This document shows positions 1 through 10,937 of a stretch of DNA of 64,000 bases, piece after piece. A model generated the notes under the pieces. The model worked only from the letters and a program-made list of their open reading frames with translations, searched no databases and was not told where the DNA came from. Location: the NCBI GenBank assembly GCA_963995505.1, contig OZ023182.1, forward strand, positions 14,054,619 through 14,118,618. Reading direction: 5' to 3'. The DNA is from Hypericum androsaemum (Eukaryota > Streptophyta > Magnoliopsida > Malpighiales > Hypericaceae). Numbering within the stretch: position 1 is the stretch's first letter; each line of letters starts with the position of its first letter. A program made the position numbers and the translations under genes.

Positions 1-1498
1 GGTCCGCGGACCTATCAACTCTGACTGTCTTAGGAGTACCTACAATAGAGGAAACAGAATACTTTCTCCATAAGCTATGAATTGCAGACATAGTTATTAA
101 TGCATCGAGTCGATAAGGTTGCTAATGGAAAATCACCTTCGAAGCTCTTATCAAGGCTTCCGGTCATCTTGAAGAGTTGATCAAAGTGAGGCTTGCAATA
201 CAGAACACCCTCAAAAGAGGAATAATTATGCAGCTGGAACCAAAAGAGCACAGATGCCATATCGCTGTTAGATAAATGTAGGTTTGAAATTCTTCTCTTG
301 TCATAAAAGTATTGCCACATTTAGCAGATTGAACATTAAAGAGCCACTTCCATCCAACTATTAAATTTTTGCATATTTGTGAATTTCAAGTTCCCTGGTG
401 ATCATTTTTATACAACAATTGACTTGACAGAAACATGGAATTCTACAAACAAGGAACTGAATGAGGATGCTGATATCCCAACCACTTAATGGGCCAGCAG
501 AAGTCCAAGCAAGTAAGATTCAATCCACTTCCCAACCATGAAACATCATTGTTAAGATGGATTTGAACTTAAAAGATCTATCCAGCATCCAGACCCACCT
601 CTAACACGCCTTGATTACTAGTGGGGAACACTCCTTCTCAATTATTCACACAAGGATACCCGAGGAAAGAGACCCTCAAGAAACTGCTTAATGCGTGGAC
701 CATCGTGTGTTTGGAATCCAAACACCAAAAGCAAAAATTTAAAAAGCCATTCCATTGAACTGATCATGTTACCAAACCTTTCATACAAACAAAACAAGAA
801 TCTCTTTGCTCAATTGTTTACCAATGATAAAAGCAGTAGGACAAAGAAAGAAAAACCAACTTCATAGTGCATGACCAACAGATTTTACTCCTCCAAGATT
901 TGAACCCCAATCCGAGAACCTCAACCCCACCCTTTTAGCACTCGAGCTAGACCTCAAGGGCTAGTCAATACTCAGTTACTCACATACATATACAAAAGAT
1001 CTCTCCACCAAAAACACAAGATATACTTTAAGATCCGCGAAGCACGACGAAAGGGAAAACACAAGTACCAAGCAGAAAGCTATCGTGCACTAGGGACACC
1101 CTTTTACTCGTATCCAAATACCAACGATCTAAAACAACCAACAAACTAAACCCAGAAGAGAACCAAACCAGACAAGCTCATCGTCATCATCGTCGTCATC
1201 ATAATCTCAGGGTACCCTTTACTCTTCTCAGTTCAAGCTACAAGAAAACTATATCTAGCATAGTAACTACTAAAAACAGAGAGAAAGAAAGGGAACAGAT
1301 GATCCAACTTCAGATTGGAACAAGTCAATAGAATTGGAGAGGAGAGGATTGTGAGACCTTGAGGGTGCTTTTGCAGTGGTGGCACCTGAAGCAAGCCTTA
1401 TGGTAGACCTTATTATCAGCAGCAAGCTGATCCACCAAGTACACCGTCTTCTCACACGCCTTGCACTTCTGGGTCGTCCCTGCAAACGTCGCCGCCAT
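1..1498 (-). CDS. WLIM1: WLIM1-type LIM domain protein, 5' part (runs off left edge)
   Basis: Three exons read cleanly on the minus strand. Exon 1 (1498-1358, 47 codons) starts MAATFAGTTQKCKACEKTVY and carries the first zinc finger (C12, C15, then H-x2-C around residues 34-37). Exon 2 (233-137) supplies NYSSFEGVLYCKPHFDQLF and KMTGSLDKSFE. Exon 3 (39-1) continues GTPKTVRVDRSAD and leaves the window. Introns are GT-AG: 1357-234 (1.1 kb) and 136-40. Plant LIM proteins have two LIM domains, bind and bundle actin filaments, and some act as transcription factors. Only the first LIM domain is visible. The start was chosen because it gives the usual WLIM1 N-terminus. Wording around the LIM1 zinc ligands is closer to WLIM1 than to WLIM2 or PLIM2. 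A Mutator-like element sits only about 210 bp upstream of the ATG, so it lies within or next to the promoter. Family is near certain; the subclass is probable. Confidence 0.9.
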
Positions 1499-1710
1499 CT
1501 TTGTTGGTTTTTTACTCTTCCCAACTTCTCTTTGTCCTTAAAGATCGGATTTTTATTTGAGCTACTTGTTAAAGTTGCAGACTTTGGCTGGAAAAAGGAA
1601 AAGAAAAGCGAGAAGAAGCCCCGGGATGGTTGTTTAGTTTAGGACAAGGAGAGAGACGGAGGAGTAGAAGACAGAGAATTGAAACCAAGTGACCGGGTGT
1701 TTTTTTCCTA

Positions 1711-2778
1711 GGAATAATTACTCTAAAGTCCCTGATATTTGAGCAAATCGCTCTTTTAGTCCTTGCTGTTTTTAATAACTTTTTTCGGTCCTTCTAGTTT
1801 GGAATAATGCACCTTTTTAGTCCCTCGCTGACGTTAGCGATCAACACAATTTTTTAATGACCTTTATACACTTTCAATTAAAAACAAAAAAAATCTATAT
1901 CTTTCCCGACCAAACGCAACCCGTTGCTGGTTCCACTGTACTTAGAACTTTGGCAATCTCTCGACCCAATCTCTCTCTCTCTCTCTCTCTCGAATTATAG
2001 GAAAATGGGCCTCCTCCACGCCATTTAGTTCATCTCCGGCATTGTAAGGTTGAGCGGCATCGTTTAGTGATAAAATTGGGCATCGGCGTTGATGGCGAGG
2101 AAGAGGACGAAGTAGTGGCCCATGGACGGCGGCGGCGATATTTGGATGGTGGCAGATGTTGTTGGATTTGGAGCTCCCATGGACGAATTAGAGGTCCATG
2201 GACGACGGCGGCGAGATTTGGATGGCGACGGCGATACCATTCATAATAATAGAGAGCTTCACCATTCCTCTCCATCGGAACGACACAAAGGGGGATTTGA
2301 ACGACCCTGTCGGAGCCCTTGCGGCCGACGACGTTGAGATCTGGCGGCCGACTCACCCGGTCTGAGCTCAAGGATGTCAGCGTCAAGGTCGGCGAGGGAG
2401 CTGGCGATGAATCCGTGGTACTCGAACTCCACGTGGGTGGTCTCCGCGAGCTGCCGAGCTTCCATCCAACCTCCTGAAGGTGGTCAGAGTTGTCCGCAGC
2501 CAGAGGTCCGATCCCGGTGAGGTGGAAGCTAGGACAGCCAGTGCATCCCGCCGGCATTGTAAGGTTGAGCGGAAGTGTTTTTATTTTTTTATATTTTAAG
2601 GGTAAAATTATCATTTTGAAATTATGTTTGACCGATGACATCAACGTTGGGTCTGCCAGGGACTAAAATGGTGCATTATAATTTATTTCTAACTAGAAGG
2701 ACCGAGAAAGGTTATTGAAAACAGTAAGGACTAAAAGAGAGTTAGCTCAAATACCAGAGATCTTAGGGTAATTATCCC
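1711..2778. mobile_element. Pack-MULE A (Mutator-like, carries a DELLA fragment)
   Basis: Terminal inverted repeats begin GGAATAATTACTCTAAAG on the left and read GGGATAATTACCCTAAG from the right. Similarity continues inward for well over 100 bp (phrases such as TTTAGTCC and GGTCCTTCTAG recur inverted). The 9 bp outside the left end (1702-1710, TTTTTCCTA) match the 9 bp outside the right end (2779-2787, TTTTTCCTT) at eight positions, the target-duplication size of Mutator-like elements. No transposase is present, so it is non-autonomous. The GC-rich core holds a broken DELLA gene piece and a (CT)n run near 1971-1992. The same TIR family recurs at 38783, 40284 and 44468. Confidence 0.85.
2345..2555 (-). 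pseudogene. DELLA (GRAS-domain) gene fragment captured in Pack-MULE A
   Basis: Read on the minus strand, the core of the element encodes [20 protein letters not shown] then EVGWKL. After a one-base frame change near 2452 it continues [15 protein letters not shown], then [19 protein letters not shown]. This order is the middle of the GRAS domain of DELLA growth repressors (GAI/RGA/SLR1 type), where the family reads LTGIGPP, GWKLAQLA and NSLADLD. The break looks like loss of one C in the codons for L-A-Q. Sequence on both sides is not recognisably DELLA; a downstream stretch resembling EALYYYEW might be a second rearranged piece but is too weak to claim. DELLA proteins repress gibberellin responses in the nucleus; this short, frameshifted piece cannot do so. 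It could still give rise to antisense or small RNA. Confidence 0.8.
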
Positions 2779-3009
2779 TTTTTCCTTTTCTTTTATTTTT
2801 TTAAAATAGAGAATTTTTTATGGGGGTGGTGGACTTTCTAAATTTTGGACAGGAAATGCGAGCTGTTATCAGCAGCATCTCTGGTCTTCATTTGGCCAAA
2901 CTCATATTTTGGTACGATCGGGATGAATAAGTGAGTTACACTGCTGCCCTCTCTTATTATTATTTTAGTTCGAAATTAAATTTTTTATTTAAACTAATTT
3001 AAGAATATA

Positions 3010-3511
3010 CACACCTGACCACGGTTCGAATTTTGACGAATTTGAATCGAATTCGAATTCGAATTGAATTTTTTCGAATTCGAATTCATCAAAACATTAA
3101 ACCATATTCAATTCTTTACAAGACGAATCAAATACGAATTATGAATTTTTGAATTCGAATCGAATTATAATCGAATTATAACCGAATTATAAATGAATTA
3201 TAACCGAATTTTTCCCTCTCAAATTCCCCCATTTTATTTGAATTTTTTAAACATATATTATTATTATATGTACATGAATTTGAATCGAATTTAACACGAA
3301 TTTAACTCGAATCAAATTTTTGAATCGAATTCAAATTAAATTCGCCGGTTTTGCGAATTATAAATATCTTGAACCGTATTCAATTCGTTTTATGACGAAT
3401 TCGAATTAAATTTTTGACAAATCGAATTATTGACGAATCAAATCGAATTATTAACGAATCGAATCGAATCGAATCGAATCACGAATCAAATTCAATTCAT
3501 GGCCAAGTCTA
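3010..3511. mobile_element. MITE of the TAGACCTGACCA family (degenerate copy)
   Basis: Very rich in GAATTCGAATTC-type motifs. The left end (CACACCTGACCACGG) and the inverted right end (TAGACTTGGCCATGAATTG) match the ends of the better preserved copy at 45531-46387, in the opposite orientation. No flanking duplication remains, so it is an old or damaged insertion. It lacks the interior block found in the other copy. Confidence 0.65.
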
Positions 3512-4446
3512 TATACAGCGGGCTATCTTTGTTGGATCTATACCTGTGGCCACCATTATGGTGAAGCATGGTAGGGTTCTCTTTTCCCCAAAACCTTTGT
3601 TACCTAAATAGTTGATTTTTTCTTTTGTGAAACATTAGTGGTTGATTGATGTCATGTGATTGTGAACAACGCAACCCAATCATGCTCCTTGTGGGTTTTT
3701 ATATCGGCAAAAATTGATAAAGCACCGCCCGAGCACTTCCTTTGCTTTGCCTTTCCATTTGAATATTTCCCCTACTTATTTTTTTTTATATTTTATATCA
3801 TGTGATATTTAGATATTCACCGAACAGATTAATTTTTGTAACAAATATAACTTGAACTATTATACCAATTGATTGTTGCACCAAGCGTGTGCTTCTCATT
3901 ATGACACCAGATTGCCTTTTCCTCTGTTAATTAATGGATTCTCGTTCTGTTCCAATGATTCTTCCCTTAACATTTGGCTAACTATTTCCCCAGAAGAAAA
4001 TAGAGACTATGTTCTTAACTTAAGTGGACTTTTATATTCTGTGGTACCCAGAGTGGTGATTTACTCATTATGTCCAAACCAGGTAACTTCCTTTTTGCCA
4101 TGTGACAATAATCCTCGACACGACGAATCCCAAGGTAATCAACTTCTTTATAGATAACTAATTTTTTTCTTCCACTCGAAGAATGTGAACCAACAAGACT
4201 GACAGATGTGAAGTTGTGAACCGATGGAGGAGAGACCAAAGTCATTTCCTCGGCAATTAATTTCCAAAATAAGTGGCAGAAACTTAAATTCATATATTGA
4301 ATTTATGTTTTACAAATGAAAAAAAATATTGTTGATAAAACTATGAGTCAGACGGAACTTGACTTTAAATACTAGACATTTTGCTAAAAGAATCTCAAAA
4401 GATATATATCAATGCCAGCATTTTCATTGCTTCAATGTTATTGCAC
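3512..4446. other. Intergenic, nothing recognised
   Basis: AT-rich sequence without a credible coding frame, inverted ends or tandem repeats. Short open frames here have no recognisable family. Confidence 0.5.
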
Positions 4447-6110
4447 CAATGTTTTTTAAAACAAATTAGGAGGCGGCCCTAAATTTTCTCCTATTCTCGG
4501 TTACCGGGGCGATGGAACATCGCACCTCCAACCGGTTAACTTTAACGAGACTAGTGTCAATAAAAAGATTTCGGCACGTCGTGATGAACTATCGGTCGGA
4601 CCAATTTTTTTTAACAATAATATATTTTAAATTATATTAAATATAAAAATATCAAATAATTTTAAATATTTTCTAATTTTATTACAAAATTTATCATTTA
4701 TAATTTTAAAATCTTTATATAATCATTTTTAATATAATAAAATTTATAAACATAATTTTTTTTCAATCGATCTCCAATTTTTTCTATAAAAATGATCTGC
4801 TTTCATAACAGAGTCGTGGTTCGCAAGTCGAATTAATGGACCAAATTTTTTTGAAAAATTGAAATTTTGGAAAAGGGGAAAATGTAATATAAAATTAATT
4901 AAAAATTCATAAAGTATCTCATAGACTTTCTTCAGGTATTTCCAATATATATATAGACTATAGGCAATGTATATTAGTCCTTGTAAATCTGTAATCACAT
5001 ACATACATTTAAAAATCATCAAATATATGCTAAACATAATCAACATCAAACCAAATATCAATACATCAAACTCAATATCCAATTATCCATATAATCAAAG
5101 CAATAATACAACACATCCAATATCCTTATAACAAAAGCAACAATCACACCAAATGTCTCAATTCAAACTTCAAAGTGTACTCAAATCCAAATATGAAAGC
5201 TAGCAACCACAATAGTCAAATATCCAAATCTTGTGGTTCCTCTCGTGGCAATGCTTATGCTAGCCAATTTTTATTCTCGCAATTCATTATAGGAAGCACC
5301 GCAATATCATCTTTACACAAAATATATGACGAGATTAGTAAGATAATATTCGCATTGAAGAACATTTCAATATCACAATATGAAAAACACAACAAACATG
5401 TAGCTAGAAGCAAAACTACTCCCGGATCTTCATCTTGTTCTTGACCACAAATTGGTGCTTCCTCTAGCATATTTTCCAATTCCTCTACACCAATTTCTTC
5501 TTCCGAATTTTCATAAGTGATCCAAAATTTTGTCTTGTCAATGGATTCATAATCAATAGGATCAAATGACTGTAGTGCACGCTTGCGCCTAAAATATTTA
5601 AAACATTGTTTAGTCATAATATAAGATACCCATCAAGTCATTAAGTCTATGTCAATGCATTCATAACTATTCCGTAAGCGCAAGTTATAATGAATATAGA
5701 CCAAGTCATTGAGTCTTTCATGCGTAGTCGGTTTCTCCTTTTTAAATGAATCCAATCAAATGAGCTCCAATTATGCTCACAACCCAATGAAGAAGATGTT
5801 TGACTAAGGAATCTGATTGCAAACTTTTGCAAAGTTGGTGTACTCCCTCCAAATAACTTCCACCATGCATCTATTAAAAAAGATATCAATAATTGATACA
5901 CGTAAAATAATTTCTATTTATACCAAAGTTATGAATTACATAGAATTATAATTACCTGGACTAAGAGACTTTGACACATCTAATGCCATTTCATATGCAA
6001 AAGATGGTAGTCTACGAGTTTTGAAGTACTCCACTTCATGATAGAGCTTTTTTCCCTTGGAAGAACCATGAAGCTCCACCCGAACTTCAACAAACTCTAC
6101 CTTGATGAGA
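4447..6110 (-). mobile_element. hAT element remnant with transposase 3' end
   Basis: The left end, CAATGTTTTTTAAAAC, followed by GTCGGACC-type subterminal motifs, resembles the ends of the hAT copies at 18337, 38580 and 42030. The minus strand carries the C-terminal part of a hAT transposase. I could not find the right end; copia-derived sequence takes over near 6110, so the element is truncated or interrupted there. Confidence 0.6.
5255..6060 (-). pseudogene. hAT transposase, C-terminal dimerisation region (broken)
   Basis: Minus-strand reading gives YFKTRRLPSFAYEMALDVSK, a likely intron (about 5956-5881, GT-AG), then AWWKLFGGSTPTLQKFAIRF, LSQTSSSLGCEHNWSSFDWI and HLKRRNRL. This is the hAT-family C-terminal dimerisation domain with its W-W, C-E-x-N-W-S and K-R-R-N-R-L signature, of the plant type next to DUF659. 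The frame then shifts: HERLNDLVYIHYNLRLRN is in a neighbouring frame, followed after more decay by an acidic tail (FDPIDYES near 5560). The shift and the missing N-terminal catalytic part mean no active transposase. The same tail sequence recurs in the deletion derivative at 18337-19788, which shows that they are one family. Confidence 0.75.
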
Positions 6111-6747
6111 AACCACCTCTTGAAGAAACATGGAGTCCCGCAAAATCAAACCGACTCTTCCGATTCTACCTCGAGCCATAGATGCACCATCATCAATAAG
6201 ACCGTCTACACTTTCTCTCAACCTTTGTTTAATCACTTAGAGACATCTCCCAAACTCGAGCAACTATCGAGCTTGCTTGAATGTATTCCCTCCAACCGTC
6301 ATTGAACCCAACTTGCAAGTTCACCTGCTGAAGTAACCATGTGGCCAATAGACACTCCTCTATTTTCCCAGTCACCCTTATGCTTCGCAACCTCGAACCA
6401 CTTTTTTGCTGGACCTGTTCTTTTTGCCTCGAACTAATGCTACAAGCCATAGCATATATTGGGCATCCTTTTGTTCTACCAAGTAGAACCCTTGACATGT
6501 TGCGAACTTCACCACTCACCCTTGAGTGAGATAAAACTCAATTCGCCCACGGTGTTATCAACGGCTTCGCATTCCCAATGCCAAACCTGCCCAACACTTC
6601 TGCTTTACGTGTGCCCTTGGACAACCATAGCTTCTTGCTACCCATGCTTCTCAGAGACAACCATAGCTTCGTGCTAACCATGCCTCTCTAAAACAACCAA
6701 AGCTTCTTGCTAACATTGTCCCCACGAATTCCCATTTTAAGAACCCT

Positions 6748-7425
6748 CTAGGCTGTACTCAAACCATTCATATCAAGACCTTGCTCCCTCGTATGATCTA
6801 ACCTTATATGACTTGAGCGCTTGCCAACTCTTTCAGACCCATTGATGTGACTCCACCTACAGCCATGTGGCCCGCTAACCTGTAGGTATTCCCTTTCACC
6901 CTTTATCCCTACCATCACATCCTTCTCCACGTTCATTAGCCTAACTTTATAATTATCATCGTCATAATCCAAGGTCCTTAACGAAAAGAGATTACCAGGA
7001 TGCATTGGACTTGATGAGATAGAAAGCCAGTCACCATCTGACCTATCCGAACTTGTGGCCATACTTGTGGATGTCGATCCCTCATCATTGTCTTGATTCT
7101 TAGTTCGTCCTGGATAGTTCCCTTCAAGTGCCCTTCTCCGCACTTGAAGCCACTTCCATTGAACTTCTTTGACTCTAACCTAGATCCTCTTCCACAACCC
7201 AGTTGGTGGCTCCTCATCATCCGCCCAGTACAAGCAAATCGTCGCTACCGCCTTGGCTTCCAACTCTTCCCACTCTTGCTCCTCCATCTTCTCTGGCTTC
7301 TTTCTCAAGAGTGCGCTGACCATTCCTTGTTGGACTAGCAGATCATTGACACGCCTTTGCCATAACCCAAAATGCGATGAGCCGTCGAACTTCGCCAAGC
7401 CAAACTTCGCGCCATGATCCGTCAT
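6748..7425 (-). pseudogene. copia gag / gag-pre-integrase region, degraded
   Basis: From 7425 the minus strand reads KFGLAKFDGSSHFGLWQRRV, NDLLVQQGMVSALLRKKPEK and EEQEWEELEAKAVATICL. This is the UBN2/copia-type gag N-terminus, where the family reads KFDGT-NF-LW and EEWEELD-KA. After a frame change, 7143 downwards gives YDDDNYKVRLMNVEKDVMV, resembling the stretch before the integrase. The primer site and LTR lie just upstream on the same strand, as expected. Stops and shifts between the blocks make it non-functional. Confidence 0.65.
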
Positions 7426-7450
7426 CCTCTCGTCAAGCTCTGATACCTGA

Positions 7451-7930
7451 TGTTAGGAAATCACCACAAGAGAACAAGAACGTACACAAGAACACGTACA
7501 CAAGAGTTTATGTGGTTCGACATAATACCTACATCCACGAAGAGAAATGAGAACTTTTATTGATGAGATCTGAGTCACGAAACCATACATAAACTAGGGT
7601 AACATACCTTTATATAGAGACAAACCCTTGCATATCAAGAAACCTATCTAGGTTGTCCTAGCTTATGGTTAGTTGAAAAGAGCCATCAGATGAGTTCGAG
7701 CAAACTAGAAAATACTTCGCAGCACACCCTAGCAGACGCTAGACCTCTAGCGGGCTCTAGGTCATCTGCTTTCCAAACATTCTGTTTGTACCCAAGCCTC
7801 CGTTAGACCTAACTAATTTTGAGCCATTCCGAATAGCATCATCCCCTAAAATGAAAATATCCAAAATAATGTTCCAAAACGTTCCGGTATAGTTGGTAGA
7901 AAATAAAGTAGTTATGGGACCTTCGTGACA
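7451..7930 (-). repeat. LTR of the copia remnant
   Basis: About 480 bp beginning TGTTAGGAAATC and ending CTTCGTGACA on the plus strand, so with TGT...ACA ends. It lies directly next to the tRNA-type primer site at 7436-7447. It contains the phrase ATGTGGTTCGAC followed by CCTACATCCACG, typical of plant copia LTRs. Confidence 0.6.
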
Positions 7931-8210
7931 ATAAATTGAATTGATTTAATTTAATTTGTCAAACATTTTATTCGAAATCAAACTCGCTCGTACAAATCTA
8001 AAAATTCATATTCGTATTAGTCCGAATTTAAAATGTATTCATTCCTAACGGGACCAAATGCGAATTAATACCACCGATGGCGGTCGAAGAAGGAGCGGCC
8101 GTGGGACCTCCACGACTCCAACCGGGACTCTCTTCCCATTAAAACCCGCCCATCCACCAATTGGTCCGCTTTTCCGATCAACAACCTAAATCTCGTTAAC
8201 CCGAGATGAG
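7931..8210. promoter_or_regulatory. Upstream region of the DnaJ gene
   Basis: The first 120 bp are AT-rich with TTCGAATT-type motifs like the MITE family. The remainder turns GC-rich towards the ATG at 8211. No confident TATA box; CCCATTAAAACCCGCC at about 8137 is the nearest candidate. Confidence 0.3.
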
Positions 8211-9499
8211 ATGGACCACTACAAGGAGCTGGGGGTCCACAGGACGGCGAGCAAGGGCGAGATCAAGGACGCCTTCCGGAAGCTGGCCCTCCTCTACCAC
8301 CCGGACCGCCACTCCCACTCCCCCTCCTCCGTTCGCGATACGGCGACGTTCAAGTTCAAGCGCATCTCCGAGGCCTACGACGTCCTCTCCGACGATTCGA
8401 AGCGCGCCGCCTACAACCTCCGCTCCTCCTCCTTCTCCAATCCTTCCTCGTTTCGCAACCGCGGATCCTATGGGCATCGGAACGACTACTCTCACGATTA
8501 CTCCTCCCGCGGCCGAGGTTTTAACGGCCGCGGCGCGTCGGCTTCGTCCGCGTTCGAGAGCGCGGCTAGGTTCTTCACCACGCGCGCCTTCCGTCTCAAT
8601 CTCGCCTTCGCGGGGTAAATAGTTATTTCTTTATGCTCTGTTTGTTTCGTCGAAAAATATTTCCGGAAACATATTTTTCGCATTGGAAAAACTGCTTAAA
8701 TCCCGTGGGAAACAATTTCCAGTAAAAAATGGGAATTGATTTTCCGGCGGGAAAACGTTTTGGTAGTAATCACGATCGTTCTACTGCTGTTGCTTTCCAG
8801 GGCGTTGTGCGCCGGCGCCGTGGTGATGGACCGGAGCAGAGAGGCGTTGTGGAATATTCAAAATTCCGGGGTATGCTATTAGTATTAGCTTTTCTACTTT
8901 CTCGCTTTCCAAGATGATATGCATTCAAGAATTCATGACTTGAAGATGCTGAATCTTGAGGTTTAGTTTACTCGACTTTGTAACTGCGATGATGAATTTT
9001 ACTCGGATTAATGAATACTCTCTTTTAGTTTCATGAAGGGTAATTTTGTCTTTAACAAAATTACAAACTAAACTGTTACACTGCATGTCTGTTCTATCAT
9101 GTATGTCTAGTCCTGTCCAGAACCAATAGGCCGGAGAATACCGGAGAGATTGGAGGCCGAATTTGAGAATACCACCATGAAGGATACGGGGGGAACTTAA
9201 ACAGTATTATTGCTGAGTTAATGTGACGATGTGTTGTGTGATGGATTGAGATACTGGCTTTGCCAGGAGATAATAGGAAATTGTGCTGGTTGATTTGGTT
9301 ATGCATACTTTCTAGACCATTAAGCAACTTTTCCGGTGCTCGCTGAACTGAAACTCGGACTGTCCATCTTTGATTCTAATTCATAGCTACTACCTAGGAA
9401 ATTTGTTCGTGAATGATGTTTGTTCTTGTGTGATTTGCCATGCAGAAATCATTTGAGGACGCCATGGAATCTATTGAGAAAGCGAAAGCGCAGAGGTAA
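8211..9499 (+). CDS. DnaJ/Hsp40 protein, chaperone dnaJ 72 type
   Basis: Three exons: 8211-8614, 8801-8870 and 9446-9499, with GT-AG introns, giving 175 residues. The J domain spans about residues 1-70 ([20 protein letters not shown], then [10 protein letters not shown] with the HPD tripeptide that stimulates Hsp70 ATPase, then [19 protein letters not shown]). A Ser/Gly/Arg-rich linker follows ([11 protein letters not shown]), then a hydrophobic stretch [20 protein letters not shown] that may be a membrane anchor or buried helix. The end is [17 protein letters not shown]. The last two exons were placed because they restore the conserved tail of this small plant DnaJ group. It lacks the Gly/Phe, zinc-finger and C-terminal peptide-binding domains of type I DnaJ, so it is a type III J protein, presumably a co-chaperone for Hsp70. 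Confidence 0.9.
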
Positions 9500-10937
9500 C
9501 CTTACAGAGAGGGCTGCTCATATTCTTTGCCTCATTCCTTATCATCCATCCGTAGTTGGAATGCATTCTGGAATGAAAAGGTTTGGTTTGAGTATATGCA
9601 AGGGTAAGGCTGTAAATATATGCGCCACTAAGGCAGCACGCTAGCTGTCCGAGGTTGTCGTCTGTTCTTAGTAGCATAAGTTGGGTCACAAAAAACCGCT
9701 AACATATTGGCACCTTCATACACAGTGTTCCTCTGTATTAATAGGTGCATCTCACACTCTCTATATGCTTATATACACGTGTAAGAGTATTCTTATATGG
9801 ACTAGTTCTTTCAATGCCTGCGAGAGATCATTGTTGCAGAAAGTACATCTCACAGCAGTCAAAGTTTGTCTGTACGCGGATTATTACAATGTATATGACC
9901 CATCTCATTTGCATCTTCCTCTGTATTCTTCATCTGTCTCCGTTGGAAATTGTTGGTTAGTAGTTTTGTCATTGTAGCCTGTACTGTGAAATACTGCTAA
10001 TAATTGCTAGTGTGATAGGTTCGGATAGACCATGGTTGGCTGTTGTTTAGATAGGGTTGATACTGTAACATCATAGTTTTAAACATTAGACGATCACCGA
10101 AGCGTCCGACCGTTGCTGCTCATCGGACTTCCATTACCTTTGGTCGCATGCAATTTATGGGATTTTCCATTCCGATCATTGTCTAGATCTGCGGTAGCTT
10201 CCTCAACCTGTCAAATTGATATGCGATACATGAAAACCAGATTACTGATGCCGGAATGGAGAGGGTTGACAAGTGAATCGTCACAACACTATCTGGAATG
10301 ATCATGTGGGAATGGTAAATTCTGTCAAATAGCTTAGGAAAGCAGGTGCAGGATCATTCCTTTCTGCAACTTTCTCACAAAACAGATTGATGGTTCGGCT
10401 GCTTCTCTCCATTCACAGGCATTCATTGGTTGGCCACTCCGTCGCGTTGAGGCCACCATTGGCACGCCAAGGCTTTCGCTAGGGCCGAATCCCATCCGCA
10501 ATGTTTGATGAAACAGCCAATGGCTTCACGAGCTAGGACTCTGGTTGGTTGCACCATTGAACAAGAAGTCCCATGTCACTAACCGAGTCCAGAAATCTAA
10601 AAGCAAGGCCAGACGAAGATGTTCGCTCCTTATTTTATAAAATATTAATACTTACAATGATCAAGCTATATATCTAGTTGATGCTCGTACTTGAGCTTGT
10701 ATGAAGCAACTAGAACCAAAATTCTCGCTGGCTCATGCACCACGCCTATTTACACGGAGACGAAGGTGATCACAAAGACTCGAATGCAATACCGGAGTCG
10801 AGGTTCATCAACCAACCCCATTAACAACTAATGAACCTCAGATTTCCTTCTGCAACTGCACACAGATTAAAATTCGGGCAGCAGAGCCTACAAGTATTTC
10901 TTGCAACGGTATTCAGCAACATATATGCACTACTTAC
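9500..10937. other. 3' region of the DnaJ gene and spacer
   Basis: Begins with the likely 3' UTR of the DnaJ gene. At about 10072 there is a short CATAGTTTTAAAC end followed by GTCCGACCG, resembling a hAT terminus, but no partner end was found. The 3' UTR of the minus-strand CBP60 gene occupies the right edge. No other gene seen. Confidence 0.4.

Larger units (their letters stand above)
6110..7930 (-). mobile_element. Ty1-copia retrotransposon remnant with one LTR
   Basis: Minus-strand element. One LTR (7451-7930, TGTTAGG...GTGACA) is present. Inside it is an initiator-tRNA-type primer site (about 7436-7447, TATCAGAGC on the minus strand), then a gag-like frame. No second LTR is seen, and the inner part from about 6110 to 6740 has no recognised domain. 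It includes three near-repeats around CAACCATAGCTTCTTGC (6620-6710). Confidence 0.65.

Noticed and set aside
2030..2644. 204-codon minus-strand open frame in MULE A
   Set aside because: It overlaps the DELLA fragment but changes frame within it; most of it is the wrong frame of captured DNA and arm sequence.
10072..10110. hAT terminus at CATAGTTTTAAAC
   Set aside because: No matching second end or 8-bp duplication could be found, so it is not listed as an element.
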